Origin: Costus lasius
Lineage: Eukaryota; Streptophyta; Magnoliopsida; Zingiberales; Costaceae
Reading direction: 5' to 3'
DNA: 64,000 nt
Assembly: GCA_027563935.2 (NCBI GenBank)
Contig: CM050449.1
Coordinates: 87,520,371 to 87,584,370, forward strand
Shown: positions 19,110 through 31,925 of the stretch, piece after piece
Layout: each line of letters opens with the position of its first letter
How positions within the stretch are numbered: the first letter of the stretch is position 1
Position numbers and translations under genes: made by a program
The notes under the pieces: model-generated
Told to the model about the DNA's origin: nothing
Seen by the model: only the letters and a program-made list of their open reading frames with translations
The model's database searches: none

Positions 19110-21861
19110 ACGAGAAAGATGGGGAGAGGAGTTGGGCCTCAGTGGACCTGATGAGAGAGAGGGGAAAAAAAGGCGAAGAGGAGCTAGTTTTAGCATTTAT
19201 TTATATTTAGCTATTGGGCTTGGGGTAGTTGGGATTAGGCTAGGTGGGTTTACCCGTTTATGACTTGATTCGATTTGAAATTAATTGGGTCAAAAATGGA
19301 TTGGCCTAATTATGATTCGAATACAAAAAGGTTTGACCCAAACCTACCTAACTTCGTGTTTAATCGGCTCAAGTTGGTGGGTTAAGTCAGTTTTTGTCAG
19401 GTCTACTTGCATGCTACTCATTATAAATAAGTAGCCAGAGTGTGGCTTGGGCACATTATCCATCTATCATAGACAAAAAAAAAAAAAACTCTAACTGTCT
19501 AGCTCTCTCCTCCTTTAGTAGCCACTACCCTTCTTATCCCTCTTCCTCTCTTGTTGGTGCATCTCCCAAGCAAGAAGGAAGGCTCCTTAGACTTGATCCC
19601 TTCTCCTGAGGCTAGCACCAAGCATGGACAAATGACAACATCCAAGGAGTCATTCATTGTGTAGATATTTGTAGAGGGTAGACGATTGCCACCACCTCCA
19701 AATCATGCTACAAGGGTAACAGTTCTAATCACATCCTTTTGCTCGCTATACTTGCATGGTCCTCTAGGATGAAAGCAGACTTCGAGTGAAGCCTTCTGTT
19801 GTGCAACCATGTCAAATTTAAAAAAAATCACCCACTGCTCTCTAATAGTGGTATTATAACTACTTGCGAGCGGCAAAAGTTATATTTTTCATAATGCTAC
19901 ATGTTTTGTATGCTTTAAAATTGTTATAAAATCTTTATGATGCATGCACGACTCATCTATAATTTTATAGCATGCATCTTATTTTTCTAAACACTAGTAT
20001 GTAAATTTTACCTAAATTTTTAAATTAACTCTTATGCATGTTTTAAAATTCACAAGCACCAATATCATGATGATCTTAGGATTAGCGCATGTTGTCCAAA
20101 TTTTTGAAGTCATTTCTCCACCCCTAAATCACACGATGATGGCTCGGGGTGATTTAGAAATTGCATAAGTAATGCATTAAGTGGTTCAGATTGAAAATTC
20201 TAAATTTTGAGGGCATTTTGAGGCATGGTGCTCTCGGCCACCCCTTGGGCTCATATTGATTCAATTAAGAAGGCTAAATTAGTCAAATAGTTGTTGTGGA
20301 TGTCTGAAGCACAAAAGAAAACTAAAATTGACATTAATTTCAGTTTTCTTACATATAATTTGATGATAGGATGTTATCCTTGTTGCTATGTGTGGATTGA
20401 TATGGTTATAGCAAGTTTACCATATCAAGTCATATCGTGTTGTAATGTGGATGCATATATCTACTTATGTTGATTGCTTGTAAAATAGTAGCTTGTGCGT
20501 CTCTTTATCTTTTGATCTCGTAAATTTTTTTTACGTTATAATTTTAGAATAGATTAAATAGAATTTTAGATGAGATTGGTCATATCAAGATTTAGTAGAA
20601 GACATTGAGGCAACACAATAGTGCGACCACATAGAGTGCTCGACTCATGGAGAAAGCAGCATCCAGAAGGTCTCAGCTTCATAGTTCATGAAGGTAGGAG
20701 CTTCTAGGTGGCTTGTTAGCCTTGGGTGGTCCATCATAGAGTCAGCTTATAGCATGGGTTGATTTAATTTGTTTTGGGTTTGTTACCCTTGGATATGTGT
20801 GAGTCACTTAGCTCATGATTAATCATGTATGTGAAGAGGGCTATAACTATATTGATCATATAATAAGCATGCCTATGATAGTTCTTTATGTTTTATCTTG
20901 TCCATAGTATGCCAATGATGATTTCTATATTTATTTATTACTATAGGAAATCTTACATGCAAGAAAAAGATAAAAGAATTGGTGACTGTCATATAGTCAC
21001 AATGTGTAGACATAATTTGCCAACATGTAGACATGCTCTTGCGCGACACACGTTGGCCCTAGATAAAATGGTTAGGTTAAACTCAACTAGAATTTTCATG
21101 TCTTAGACATGATAATATTCTAGAGGCGGCTTGGGAGGTTAGAATCTCATGTCATATGATAACTAAAAAGATATATTTAATTTTATATTTCTTTACCATT
21201 TATTTAAGTTATTTTTTTTATCCCTTTTGCTTATCATTTAGTTCAAATTCATTATTTGATTCGAAATCTACTATTTCTTTATATATTTTTAATTTTTTTT
21301 AGGTAAAACATACACAATTCTATGGATTTCCAAGCCAGCCAAACCCACATTCAAAATTCAGGAAGACTTAAGTCTATCATGGAGATTTTATTTTCAAAAA
21401 AATTACTTTTTTCAATACAGTCACTATCATTGGGTTGTGATTGTGATCACAACCCTATGACAATGAAAAGAACCAAATGAAAGCCTACGCAAGTCTTCCA
21501 CCCCCTTTTGCCCAAATGAAGTAGGAAGAAACTCCCAAGGATCACCTAAAGTATGTAGCTCTATGGAATAATGAAATATGCGCAAGCAATGTGCAATTTT
21601 GAAGAACAACAGACAACAACTAATTTAGCAGAGGTTTAAAGTATGCGTAAACATATTTTAAATAGGGTAGAGGACTTAGATCTCAGGCAGAGGCAAGTTT
21701 ACTATGCAGCAGGTTAATAAGCTAGTATGCAACTTAGATCTCAGGCATGCATAGGTTCCAATTATATTAATAGCAGTGAAAGAAAACTAGCATGCAACCT
21801 ATGGAGAGAATTACTCTACTCAGTTAGAGTTTACCTAAGGCCCCCTTTAGGGAAGGGGGAT
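19110..21861. other. Right part of the purine repeat, then noncoding DNA
   Basis: Bases 19110-19190 resume the GA-rich repeat broken by the LINE. The remainder is AT-rich and without a convincing frame. TAGTGGTATTATAAC near 19845 weakly resembles a decayed primer-binding site, and CT-rich text near 19500-19560 resembles copia LTR U5 sequence, so an old LTR element is possible. No ends or duplications were found. A purine run GGGAAGGGGGA stands at 21850-21860. Confidence 0.35.
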
Positions 21862-23353
21862 TGATAGGTTCGTACTGCAAGTGCACGGTCTATTGCGTAA
21901 TAAAAAGTATCGATCCCACGAGAACTAGGGGTCAAGTACTAACTAATCAATTAATTAATAGCTAGGTGATTTAACAAATATAGGAGTGTCACTAAATTCT
22001 AATGCAAGAAAGTAAACTAAAACAAGTGAAAGCTAACAAAATAGAAAACCAAGCAATTGGGGTATTACGATCTTGAGAGAAAATCGGGGCATCGGGTTTC
22101 ACCACAGAAGTATGAAAGAATGTTAAAGCTTGATATTTTAATTATGTTTAACCTATATTCTTAAGGTAATCTTTCCTAAAGTATAGATGCAGTCCCTCTC
22201 AGGACACGGTCCGGTGTCTAACTTAACTTGAGTCTCCTAGTCTCGTGGCTTACTAGGTTAAGCCGACCCAATGGGTTTTATGAAGGATTAGGATTACTCG
22301 AGTAATTTCGACAACTCTCATGGGCAAAATCACCAGTCCAGTCTAAGGGGATCCGACGATTGTGGTTCACCTCTCAGTCCTTCCCACAACGTCTAAAACA
22401 TAAATATGCATGACCAGTACATAATCATGAGTTAAAACATCCTAGACATGAATAAGAACAAAGATAAATATAAGAAAAATATGTATTAAACATTAACATC
22501 CAACATTCTTACAGTGGGCTATGCCCAAACCCCGAAAAGAAGCTTAAGCTATCGTATACATCGTGAAATACATGAAATCTCTCAAACAAACTAAATCAAA
22601 CAAGAGGGAAAAATGGATCCTTGATGGGAGAAGGTTTAGCACAATCCTCCACGTCGAAATGAAGAAGAAAATCTCGCTGGAACAGCCCCGCCGTCAAGAA
22701 AATCGCTCCAAACCCTAGGTCTTGCTGTTTTGCTTCATTCTCCGCAACCGCTCGCCCAAATTGTGTGATTCTAGTCCCAAAATGTCCGTGGTAAGTTAGG
22801 AAAGTCTCCACAAAATTTCAGCAAATTCTGCTCAAGGAATAGTAAGATATGGGTGAAAAACTGGATAGGTATCGAATAGGGCAGAACTGTTCATGGCCAT
22901 GCATGGATGCATGGCCATACCCGTGAATGGTTCATCGAGGTTTATTTTTTAAAAAACTTACTCTTCACGGCTATGTATGTGTTCACGGGTGTGCCCGTGA
23001 ACGTTTTGTCAAATTCTGAAATTGTCGGCCGAGTCCTTCATGGCCGTGCATGGATGCACGGGCAGCCTGTGAACGGCTCGGCACAGTCTGGGAAAATAGT
23101 GTCATTCACAGCCGTGCATGGATGCATGGCCATACCCATGAAGAGCATAGAAAACTCCGTTGGAGCTGAAATTTAACGTGTAGCTTCGCCATCATTTTTA
23201 TGCCATTTTACCTACATTTTCATAAAAATTAAGAAAAGTAAAGATTCTATACAAAGTGAAGTAAAAACACTAAAAATTACATAAAATCATTCAATTAAGC
23301 CCAAAATATGATCTAAAATATAGGCAAAAATATGGTGTAAATGCAACTCATCA
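21862..23353 (-). repeat. Athila-like LTR, reverse orientation
   Basis: Read on the minus strand it starts TGATGAGTTGC and ends GAACCTATCA. It is clearly related to the plus-strand LTR at 46967-48477. Shared blocks include 'GTGGGAAGGACTGAGAGGTG', 'TTTGTTTGAGAGATTTCATG' and the 'CTCGTGGGATCGATAC...GTGCACTTG' end. It has the opposite orientation to the gag that follows at 23354 and abuts it directly. The flanking 5-mer GGGAT (21857-21861) nearly matches GAGAT at 48478-48482. Confidence 0.75.
22890..23142. repeat. Palindromic array, four units (CACGGCCGTG type)
   Basis: Units start at about 22890, 22964, 23037 and 23105. Each is a hyphenated inverted repeat of about 38-41 bases that begins TTCAYGGCC, has a GCATGGATGCA-like centre and ends CCCGTGAA. 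Spacing is 60-75 bases. The array lies within the LTR. Confidence 0.7.
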
Positions 23354-25270
23354 CTCCCCCTGATGCTATTAAACTGAGATTTTTCCCTTTTTCACTCAGG
23401 GACCGAGCTAGAGCATGGTTACAATCTCTACTGCAGGGCTCCATCAGCTATCACAGGCCTTTTTGTCAAAATATTTCCCACCGAGCAAAATAGCCCAGCT
23501 GAGAAATCAAGTTACAAACTTTGCTCAGCGAGATAGTGAGTCCCTCTATGAAGCATGGGAACGATTCAAGGAATTATTGCACATGTGCCCACACCATGGT
23601 CTACAGAAATGAGTAATCATTCATACTTTTTATAGTGGTTTATTCTACCAGACTAGACTTTTTGTAGATGCTGCTGTTGGTGGGGCACTGATGAACAAAA
23701 ACTATAATGATGTTATGGAGTTAATTGAGGACATGACCCTCAATCATTATCAGTGGTTAGGAGAGAGGAGCCAGCCAGTTCAAAATTCAGGGAAGTTTGA
23801 CATGAACATGATTAATTTCCTAGTAGTAAAAGTAGATTCACTTTCGTCTAAGCTTGATTCTATGAATGTTTCTACTTCTTACTCTATGACTTGTGATGTT
23901 TGTGGAGTGACGAGACATTCTGCTGATGATTGCCACATCTTAAGCGTCCCATCTGAACAAGTCAACGCTATTGAGAATTATAGAAATCAATCCCTATTCG
24001 AGCACGTACATCCCAAGATGGAAAAATCACCCGAATTTCTCCTATAAGCTTAACCAAGGGAAAGGCCCTCTAGCAAATTTTTCTTATCTGAATTATTCTT
24101 CTAATTTCAGGCCTCCTCCCGGAATACAATATCATATGCTAATCAAAGACAGTCAGATCCTCCTCATAGATCTAGGTTAGAGTTAATGATCGAGAACTTT
24201 ATGATGAATCAGATGAAGTAAACCGATAATATGAATGAGTAGATTCACCAGCTGAATTTGAAGGTGGATTCTATGTCCACACACTCAAAAATGATGGAGA
24301 CCCGGATCACACAACTAGACTAGTGGACCAGCTCATCTTTTAGAGTGACAGGCATGCTTCTAGCCTAACCAGAAGCGAATCCGAGGGACCAATGCAATGC
24401 CATCATGACAGATGGTGAAGTGCATTTAAAGGACTCCGAAGCTGAGAATATTGTTAATGAAGAAGAAGAGTCTGAAGGTCAGAAAGAGAAGCCTCATCCA
24501 GAAATTCCTGAAACACCAGATGTCAAGAAAATAATAGCTACGATTGAAAACTCTATAGATTGCATGCATAATCAACCATCTCTAAAACTCGAAGACCCTA
24601 GCAGTTTTGATATACCATGCATGATAGGCAATACTTCATTTGATAGAGCGCTCTTAGATTTGGGTGCTGATATCAACATCATGTCACTCACCTTTAAGAA
24701 ATTGGACTTGGGAAGTCTTTAATCAACATCTAAGGTTCTCCAACTTGCAAACAACTCTAAATTTCACCCGATTGGAGTTGCCGAGAATGTGCCTTTGCAA
24801 ATTAAAGGATTCTCTGTCACAGTAGATTTTATGGTTTAGGACATGAGTGAGAATTCTACTCTTCCTCTTATATTGGGCAGGCCATTCCTTGTTACAATCG
24901 GCGCCATGATTGATGTCCCATGCAGGACGATGAACTTTAGCATTAATGGGAATAATTTGTCATTCGATCTTTCTGCTAATAATAAAGAATTATCTTTTTT
25001 AGGCTCCAGAGGCAGCAAAGCGGTAATAAAGGAAAGCACTGCGCAGTCAAGTAGCAAGATGGAACTCTTTCCAGATGTTTTTCCTGAGCATTTCCAAGAT
25101 AGGCCCGATGACCCGATTGGTCTGAAAGAGGATGGGATGGTTGTTGTGATGATTTCAATTGAAAATGCCACGAGGGTTAACTTGAAGAAAGACATTTTAG
25201 AAGATAGTTGTAGAGAAACTCTTATATTTTGTGCTTATTTTAATAGGTGCCATCTTTGGGCGACGATGAA
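23354..25270 (+). pseudogene. Athila-like gypsy gag and protease remnant
   Basis: Gag is recognised from RDRARAWLQSL, FPPSKIAQLRNQ, LYEAWERFKELL and HTFYSGL, then a CCHC-like knuckle CDVCGVTRHSADDC and the Athila-type phrase NPYSSTYIPRWKNHPNFSY. The frame is broken by a shift near 23430, an in-frame TGA at 23610-23612 and a shift near 23985. A retropepsin-like domain follows (LLDLGADINIM near 24650; LPLILGRPFL near 24860), with stops at 24720 and 24838. No RT, RNase H or integrase follows, so most of pol is missing between here and 25350. Confidence 0.75.
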
Positions 25271-26106
25271 AGTAGAGGCTCCATTCCACCTACTTTGCCT
25301 CTGCTACACCAGAAATACCATGACATTCTCCTATGGTCAAGCTAGTGACCTTAAAGTAGCGCTTGTTGGGAGGCAACCCAATCTCTTATTTCTACTCTTA
25401 GTTCCTTATTTATTTTTGTGACTTAGACTTTGTAGTTTTCAATTTTCTTTCATATTTATGCTTTCTAAGTTGTATCCTACTGATGGTAATTTTTCTAGAA
25501 TTTTTTAGGTACTTGCGAGCCATTCACGGTCGCACCCGTGCATCCATGCACGACCATGAATGGCTCGTCACACTTGTCCAGGAGAGCGCCGAAGCATTCA
25601 CAGGCTGGGGCATGCATCCATGCACGGCCGTGAATGTCTCATAATATTTTCTGCTTACGCACTGAAGCTTTCATGGGCAGGGGTGTGAAGGGATGCACGG
25701 CGGTGACACGTAAGTGACATTCGCGTCAATTCAGAGCCGAGGCTCGCATAGGCTGGACCGTGCACGCTTTCACGGCCGTGCATGCTTTTGCTTTAAAGGG
25801 ACGCCGCGTACACGCCCTCTTACACACCCATGCAAGAAACCCTAGCGTGCCGCCGCTGCTTCGATCCACCACCTCCGGCACTCGATCTACCTCCAGTGAC
25901 CCACCACCGTCTTCTCCAGGCTCCGACGAATCTTTCCCACCAATTTCCAGTGCCGATTAGTGCTTTCTAATGCCGATCCGCCACTTCCACGATTTCGGCC
26001 GTCGCCTGCAGATCTGTCGCCGCCGACCTCGCCTCTTCACCGCCGATGTCTCCGACGACTCACCCCCACCTTCTGGTCATTTTTCATTAGTTTTCACACC
26101 ACCAGC
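25271..26106 (+). other. Athila-like spacer between pol and the second ORF
   Basis: It contains GCGCTTGTTGGGAGGCAACC (25360-25379), a sequence typically found just after pol in Athila/Tat elements. Its position here, straight after protease, marks the deletion of RT and integrase. A palindromic array (25523-25790) and a Pro/Ser-rich pseudo-frame follow. Confidence 0.55.
25523..25790. repeat. Palindromic array in the Athila-like spacer
   Basis: Four units start near 25523, 25597, 25670 and 25769, built as TTCACGG..GCATCCATGC..GACCATGAA. They use the same core as the LTR arrays at 22890 and 47222, here outside a recognised LTR. Confidence 0.6.
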
Positions 26107-26294
26107 ATGTCTCGATGCAAGCAGGTGACCTCCAAGCATCATGCTTCCTCCTCTAGTGCTGCCGCCGAGCAACAACCGGCTCCCGCTATGCCACCTATGC
26201 CTTACGGCATCATCTGCCGTGATCCTGAGCAATTGGCCAAGCTAAATGCATTGACGCGCCAACAGGTGATCACAACAAGGTTTCTTGATCATGC
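26107..26294 (+). pseudogene. Athila-type second ORF, 5' part
   Basis: An ATG at 26107 opens a frame with a Ser/Ala/Pro-rich start, then 'PEQLAKLNALTRQQVITTRF'. It is cut by the copia composite at 26295. The other side resumes at 33649 with HEDVHWLFQRIGWDQFLTIS, which fits the ATHILA ORF family found in Athila elements. Its function is unknown. Confidence 0.55.
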
Positions 26295-27972
26295 TGTTGG
26301 GGTATGCCCTTAAAGGCTAATGTTTGAGGCCTTGGGATTGTATCAGTATCATGTATAAACTCTTATGTTTATAAAGGCAATGGTTGTTATTCAGTATGTT
26401 ACATTGTCTGCTGCAATAAGTGTGCTTCTGAATAATGTCTCAATGCTGTTCAGCTAGGCTGACATGCTGTAATGTCCTTAGTCGAGATATCTTGGTGAAC
26501 ATGAGACAGCCTTGATATGATTGAGACTAATATGTGTTCTAATCTTATAGGATGCTTCGAGCATGGAATAAGATGTAGACTCATGGGTACATTGGATGTA
26601 CTGGACAGACCCTACTAGGATATTCAATTGCTTGTCACAATGTGAATAATCCTTGTTTGCAACAAGTGGCACATGTCCTCTGACTTGAGATCACTTGTGT
26701 TTCTAAATGATGATTGTCATTGTTTTGAGGTGGTTCAATATCATTTGAAACATAATGGTTATAGACTATCTTGGATAATGATCATGAGTCATGTTAGGGC
26801 ACTAGTGATAGATATAGGATTGCCGTCTCCTTGTTTAAGGAGTGAGATGTTCTAAAGGGGCCCCCCTGAATGAGATGATTGAGAATAGTGTATGGCCATA
26901 CCCAGGTGACTATGCTCATCTGATCTAATCATGCTCATCATATTGGAGCTACAGGCTTGACACGCTTGTCCAATAATGAACATCCAGTGGCAAAGGAATC
27001 ATGTATGCCTAGTGAGTTGATTCACACTTGTGCTGTGGTTTGGGTGTAGTCTTGGAAGACTCTTTCCTTTATATCGGGAGACAGTGATGTGTTGCTAGAT
27101 ACCCCTCACTGATCGTGATAACGTAAGTTATCGTTACCGACATTTAAAGGAAACCCTTAGGGTCGCACAATTTGATGATATGGCTTACTTAAGTCAGATC
27201 GTGTGGACTGAATTGTTTAGGTTCAGTTTAAAGGAGTTTAAACTCTGATTGTAAGTGAGATCTGGTCTGATCATGTTTGATTGATTAGGGCTTGAGATCG
27301 GTAAGCTTCGATCGAGAGATTTGATGCTAGATCGGTGAGATCAAGAGCATCGAGAGATCAACGGTTAGATCTTGAACCTTTAGGTTCAATGAGATCGACC
27401 ATTGCTTGGGCTGATTTGGTCTTGAACCAAATTCAATTGAACCGGCTCATCATGTGAGCGCTTGGTTCAAAGGTTCGAATGGTGTAGAGGAGTTGCGGTT
27501 CACTTCATGTGAACGCATAACGGTTAAGAGTAATGGGTTGCTATTTTTGGATTGCAACGCCTCCACGTTGAAAAGAACGTTCTCTCTTATCGCCTCTCAT
27601 CACCTCTTGATGGGTTCTTCCCTCTCGTGTGACAACGCTCTCGACGAGTGTAGAGGAAGGCTTTTTCGGCAAGCACCAAAGGATCTCATCTCCTCCACGC
27701 AAAGGACCCTTGAAGCTTTGCTAGCACAAAGACGACAAGGAGAAGCCATTCCTCATCTTGTGTGCGTCAACTAGGGAGAAGATCCCTTTCGATCTTTGCT
27801 TCCAACACACCATGCAAAGAATGGCGATGGTATGAACCTTCTTGATGTTTGCAATCGGTCTTTTCTATAGTTGATCATATATCATGCTAGTGATCCCTAG
27901 AAACCCTTTTTCCGCTGCAAAATTATACATGCGCCCTTTAGGGTTTCGCTCCCCCTTGAAGGGGACCCTTCA
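26295..27972 (+). repeat. 5' LTR of the copia composite
   Basis: 1678 bp, TGTTGGGG...CCCTTCA. It aligns along its length with 5572-7257, with a more diverged second half. It carries GATAACGT in place of TGACGTCA. Confidence 0.9.
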
Positions 27973-27974
27973 AC

Positions 27975-27989
27975 TGGTATCAGAGCCGG
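27975..27989 (+). other. Primer-binding site of the composite
   Basis: TGGTATCAGAGCCGG lies two bases after the LTR end, as in the intact copy. Confidence 0.85.
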
Positions 27990-28500
27990 TTCTAATGCAT
28001 GCTAATATGATTGCTATGCTTTGTGATCCTTGTTTGCGCCATATTGCTAGATCTAGGCTACATGCGAAACTTTACTTGTTGTATATTATTGTTGGCGCAT
28101 GTATGAAGGTAGCGCTTCTATATGTTGTTGTTGATGTTTTTCTTAAAACTAAAATGACTTGCGCGCTTACCATTAGATCTAAGTGGCGCCTACTTTAAAC
28201 CCTTAGACGGGTTGTTAGGGTTGAAGTCATAGTCTAGTCAAGATCCAACCAGTCTGATCAGACTATCTGACAGCCTAGATGGGTCGACCAAATGGCACCT
28301 GTGCGCAAGCATGAGGTGGCTATAGGTCGACTGCGGACAGGTGTGTAGCGATATCTGGTTGAGACAACCTCTGAACGCACATGAGTTAGGCCCGGGGTCA
28401 CACCCGCTTGCCAGACCTCATTGTGGCCGTTCAGCCCTTGGCGCATGCATGGTTGACCGTTAGGTCAACTCAAGTCAGTTAGGACTTGGTGCATGCAAGG

Positions 28501-30186
28501 GATCAGGTTATTGAACAACCTGAGGCTCAGATAACACGGGAACCGCGAAGATCGGGTAGGATCCGTCGACAGCCTGAGCGCTATGACGGAGTCTACATCA
28601 TTGATAATGATGAACCCCTCACTTATGCGGATGCGGTCAGTGGACCGGAGTCAGCTAGATGGCTTGATGCTATGCGAGCCGAGATGGACTCCATGTCAGA
28701 TAACCAAGTCTGGGATTTGGTTGATCCGCCTCCGGGAGTAATCCCTATAGGCTGTAAATGGATCTTCAAGAAGAAGATTGACATGGATGATAACGTGGTT
28801 ACCTATAAAGGCAGGCTAGTTGCGAAAGGTTTCAAACAAATCTACGGGATAGATTATGATGAAACTTTCTCTCCTGTAGCCATGTTTAAGTCTATTCGGA
28901 TTCTTTTCGCTATAGCTGCATATTATGATTATGAGATCTGGCAGATGGATGTGAAGACAGCTTTCCTTAATGGAAATCTGGATGAGGATGTGTATATGAC
29001 ACAACCTGAGGGTTTCACTAATCCAGCAGATCGTCACAAAATATGCAAGTTAAAGAAATCCATTTATGGACTTAAACAAGCATCTAGAAGCTGGAACATT
29101 CGTTTTGATGAATCAATCTCTGAGTTTGGTTTCATCAAGAACGAGGATGACCCGTGTGTATATAAGAGGTTTAGTGGGAACGTAATTACATTCCTAATCC
29201 TCTACGTCGATGATATCTTAATCATTGGAAACGATATTCCTGAACTGCATGCGGTTAAAGCATGGTTAGGAAAATGTTTCCAGATGAAAGATCTAGGAGA
29301 AGCAGCCTATGTGTTAGGTGTGAAGATCTACCGGGATAGATCTAAGAGGCTTCTCGGGCTGTGCCAAAGTACTTACATCGATAAAGTCCTGGAGAGATTC
29401 CATTTAGAGAAGTCTAAACGTGGATATCTTCCAATCAGACATGGTCTGAATCTTTCGAAGAGTCAGTGTCCACAAACACAGACTGAGAAAGATGAAATGG
29501 ACAATACGCCTTATGCTTCGGCTATTGGGTCCATTATGTATGCGATGTTATGTACTCGCCCAGACGTCGCTTACGGGTTAAGCGTGACCAGTCGATTCCA
29601 AAGTAATCCAGGACAGGCGCACTGGATTGCAGTCAAGAACATTATAAAATATCTGCGGAGGACCAAAGATATGTTCTTGATATATGGTGGTCAGGAAGAA
29701 CTCAGTATAGAGGGATATACTGACGCTTCATTCCAGTCAGACCAGGATGATTTCCGATCGCAATCAGGCTATGTCTTTAGCTTGAATGGTGGAGCAGTGG
29801 TGTGGAAGAGTTTCAAACAGTCAACTGTTGCTGATTCCACAACAGAAGCCGAGTATGTTGCAGCCTCGGAAGCATCCAAGGAGGCAGTGTGGATTCGTAA
29901 GTTCGTGAGAGAACTTGGTGTTGTTCCTTCGAGTGCAGATCCTTTGGTTATCTTCTGTGATAACACTGGAGCAATCGCACAAGCAAAGGAACCACGGTCG
30001 CACCAGAAGTCCAAGCACATACAGAGACGGTTTCACTTGATCCGGGAGATCATTGATCGAGGCGAGATCAAAATATGCAAGGTTCATACAGATGACAATC
30101 TGGCAGACCCGCTTACCAAGCCTCTGGCGCAGCAGAAGCATGAGAAGCACTGTAATAATATGGGTTTGAGGTTTCTCAACCATTAG
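28501..30186 (+). pseudogene. Copia RT-RNase H, truncated polyprotein
   Basis: The sequence joins the leader (up to 28500) directly to the equivalent of base 11284 of the intact element. The frame begins at DQVIEQPEAQ, before RT, and runs unbroken to the normal stop. It includes QMDVKTAFLNG, LYVDDILII and STTEAEYVAASEA. Gag, protease and integrase are absent. The reading frame is open for about 560 residues, with RT and RNase H motifs intact, so little time has passed since inactivation. No ATG opens it; only TTG at 28486 is upstream in frame. Confidence 0.85.
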
Positions 30187-30190
30187 ATTA

Positions 30191-30206
30191 AGTGCAAGTG
30201 GGAGAT
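30191..30206 (+). other. Polypurine tract in the composite
   Basis: AGTGCAAGTGGGAGAT immediately precedes the middle LTR. Confidence 0.8.
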
Positions 30207-31925
30207 TGTTGGAGTATGCCCTTAAGGCTAATGTTTGAGGCCTTGGGATTGTATAAGTATCATGTAATAAACTCTTATGTTTATAAAGGCATGGTTATTA
30301 TTCAGGTTGTTACCTTGTCTGCAATAATAAGTGTACTACTGAATAATGTCTCAAAGCTGTTCAGCTAGGCTGACAGGCTCTATGTCCTTAGTCGAGATAT
30401 CTTGGTGAACATGAGACAGCCTTGATATGATTGAGACTAATATGTGTGCTAATCTTATAGGATGCTTCGAGCATGGAATAAGATGTAGAATCATGGGTAC
30501 ATTGGATGTACTGGACAGACCCTTCTAGGATATTCAATTGTTTGTCACAATGTGAATAATCCTTGATAGCAGCAAGTGGCACATGTCCTTCGACTTGAGA
30601 TCACTTGTGTTTCTAAATGATGATTGTCATTGTTTTGAGGTAGTTCAATATCATTTGAAACATAATGATTATAGACTATCTTGGATGATGAGCTTGAGTC
30701 AGGTTAGGACACTAGTGATAGATAAAGGATTGCCGTCTCCTTGTTCAAGGAGTGTGATGTTCTAAAGGGCCCCCCTGTATGAGATGATTGAGATAGTGTA
30801 TGGCCATACCCAGATGACTATGATCATCTGATCTAATCATGCTCATCATATTGGAGTTACAGGCTTGACATGCTTGTCCAATAAGAACATCCAGTGGCAA
30901 AGGAATCATGCATGCCTCGTGAGTTTGATTCACACTTATGCTGTGGTTTGGGTGTAGTCTTGGAAGACTCTTTCCTTTATATCGGGAGACAGTGATGTGT
31001 TGCTAGATACCCCTCACTGATCGTGATAACGTAAGTTATCGTTACCGACATTTAAAGGAAACCCTCAGGGTCGCACAATTTGATGATATGGCTTACTTGA
31101 GTCAGATCGTGTGGACTGAATTGTTTCGGTTCAGTTTAAAGGAGTTTAAACTCTGATTGTAAGTGAGATCCAGTCTGATCATGTTTGATTGATTAGGGCT
31201 TGAGATCGGTAAGCTTCGATCGAGAGTATTGATGCAAGATCGGTGAGATCAAGAGCATCATGAGATGAACGGTTAGATTGGAAACCTTAGGGTTTGGTTG
31301 ATCTAGACCGATTGGCTTGGTTTGGTCTTTGAACCAAATTGGTTTGGACCAATTTGGATTGAACCGGTTCACATGGGTGAACCCATGGTTCGATCCATAA
31401 AGCGTTTTGGGCGGTTTGCTAGAAGTGAGAACGCATGGCTTAATGGATTTTCCATTTTTGGAAAGTCATTGAGCGCATGTCTCCTTGAAACGCCAAAACG
31501 GCTTGAAGGCTCATTGAACTCTTGTCTGCTTGCTCTTGCTCGACGAGACTCGAGAGAATTTGGGTGTGGACGACAAGAGAAGGACCGGCCAACCAAAGGA
31601 AGTGATCATCTCTTCTCTTTACTCGATCAAGGACAACTCTTGGAACCTTGCTAGCACAAGGAGCACCAAGGAAGTGAGCGCATCCTCATCTTGTGTGCGC
31701 ATCTTGTGGAGGAGACCCCTATTCGATCTCTTCTTCCAAGCCGACCTCCAACTCTATGGCTATGGTATAGATCTAACTCATTCAAGTTGATCATATGCTC
31801 ATGCTAAAATCGTTGAAAACACATGCTTCCGCTATCAAAGTTATGCGCCACCCCCTTTAGTGTTTTCGCCCCCCTCTTGAAAGGGGTTTCACATGCTTGC
31901 GCTCCCCCTTGAAGGGGACCCTACA
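30207..31925 (+). repeat. Middle LTR of the composite, diverged subtype
   Basis: It starts TGTTGGAGTATGCCC. The first kilobase follows the family closely. The part from about 31270 differs strongly from the outer LTRs, and the end carries a partly duplicated U5 tip (CCCCCCTCTTGAAAGGGG, then CCCCCTTGAAGGGG). It ends CCCTACA, not CCTTCA, and runs straight into leader sequence without a primer site. Confidence 0.8.

Noticed and set aside
19800..19870. Primer-binding site of another LTR element (TAGTGGTATTATAAC)
   Set aside because: Too diverged from TGGTATCAGAGC, and no LTR ends or target duplication could be paired with it.
20291..21106. Plus-strand frames of 60-72 codons
   Set aside because: Short, AT-rich, without domain or conserved context.
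22890..23142. CRISPR-like array
   Set aside because: Units are imperfect and palindromic, with no constant repeat or unique spacers, and the context is a plant LTR.
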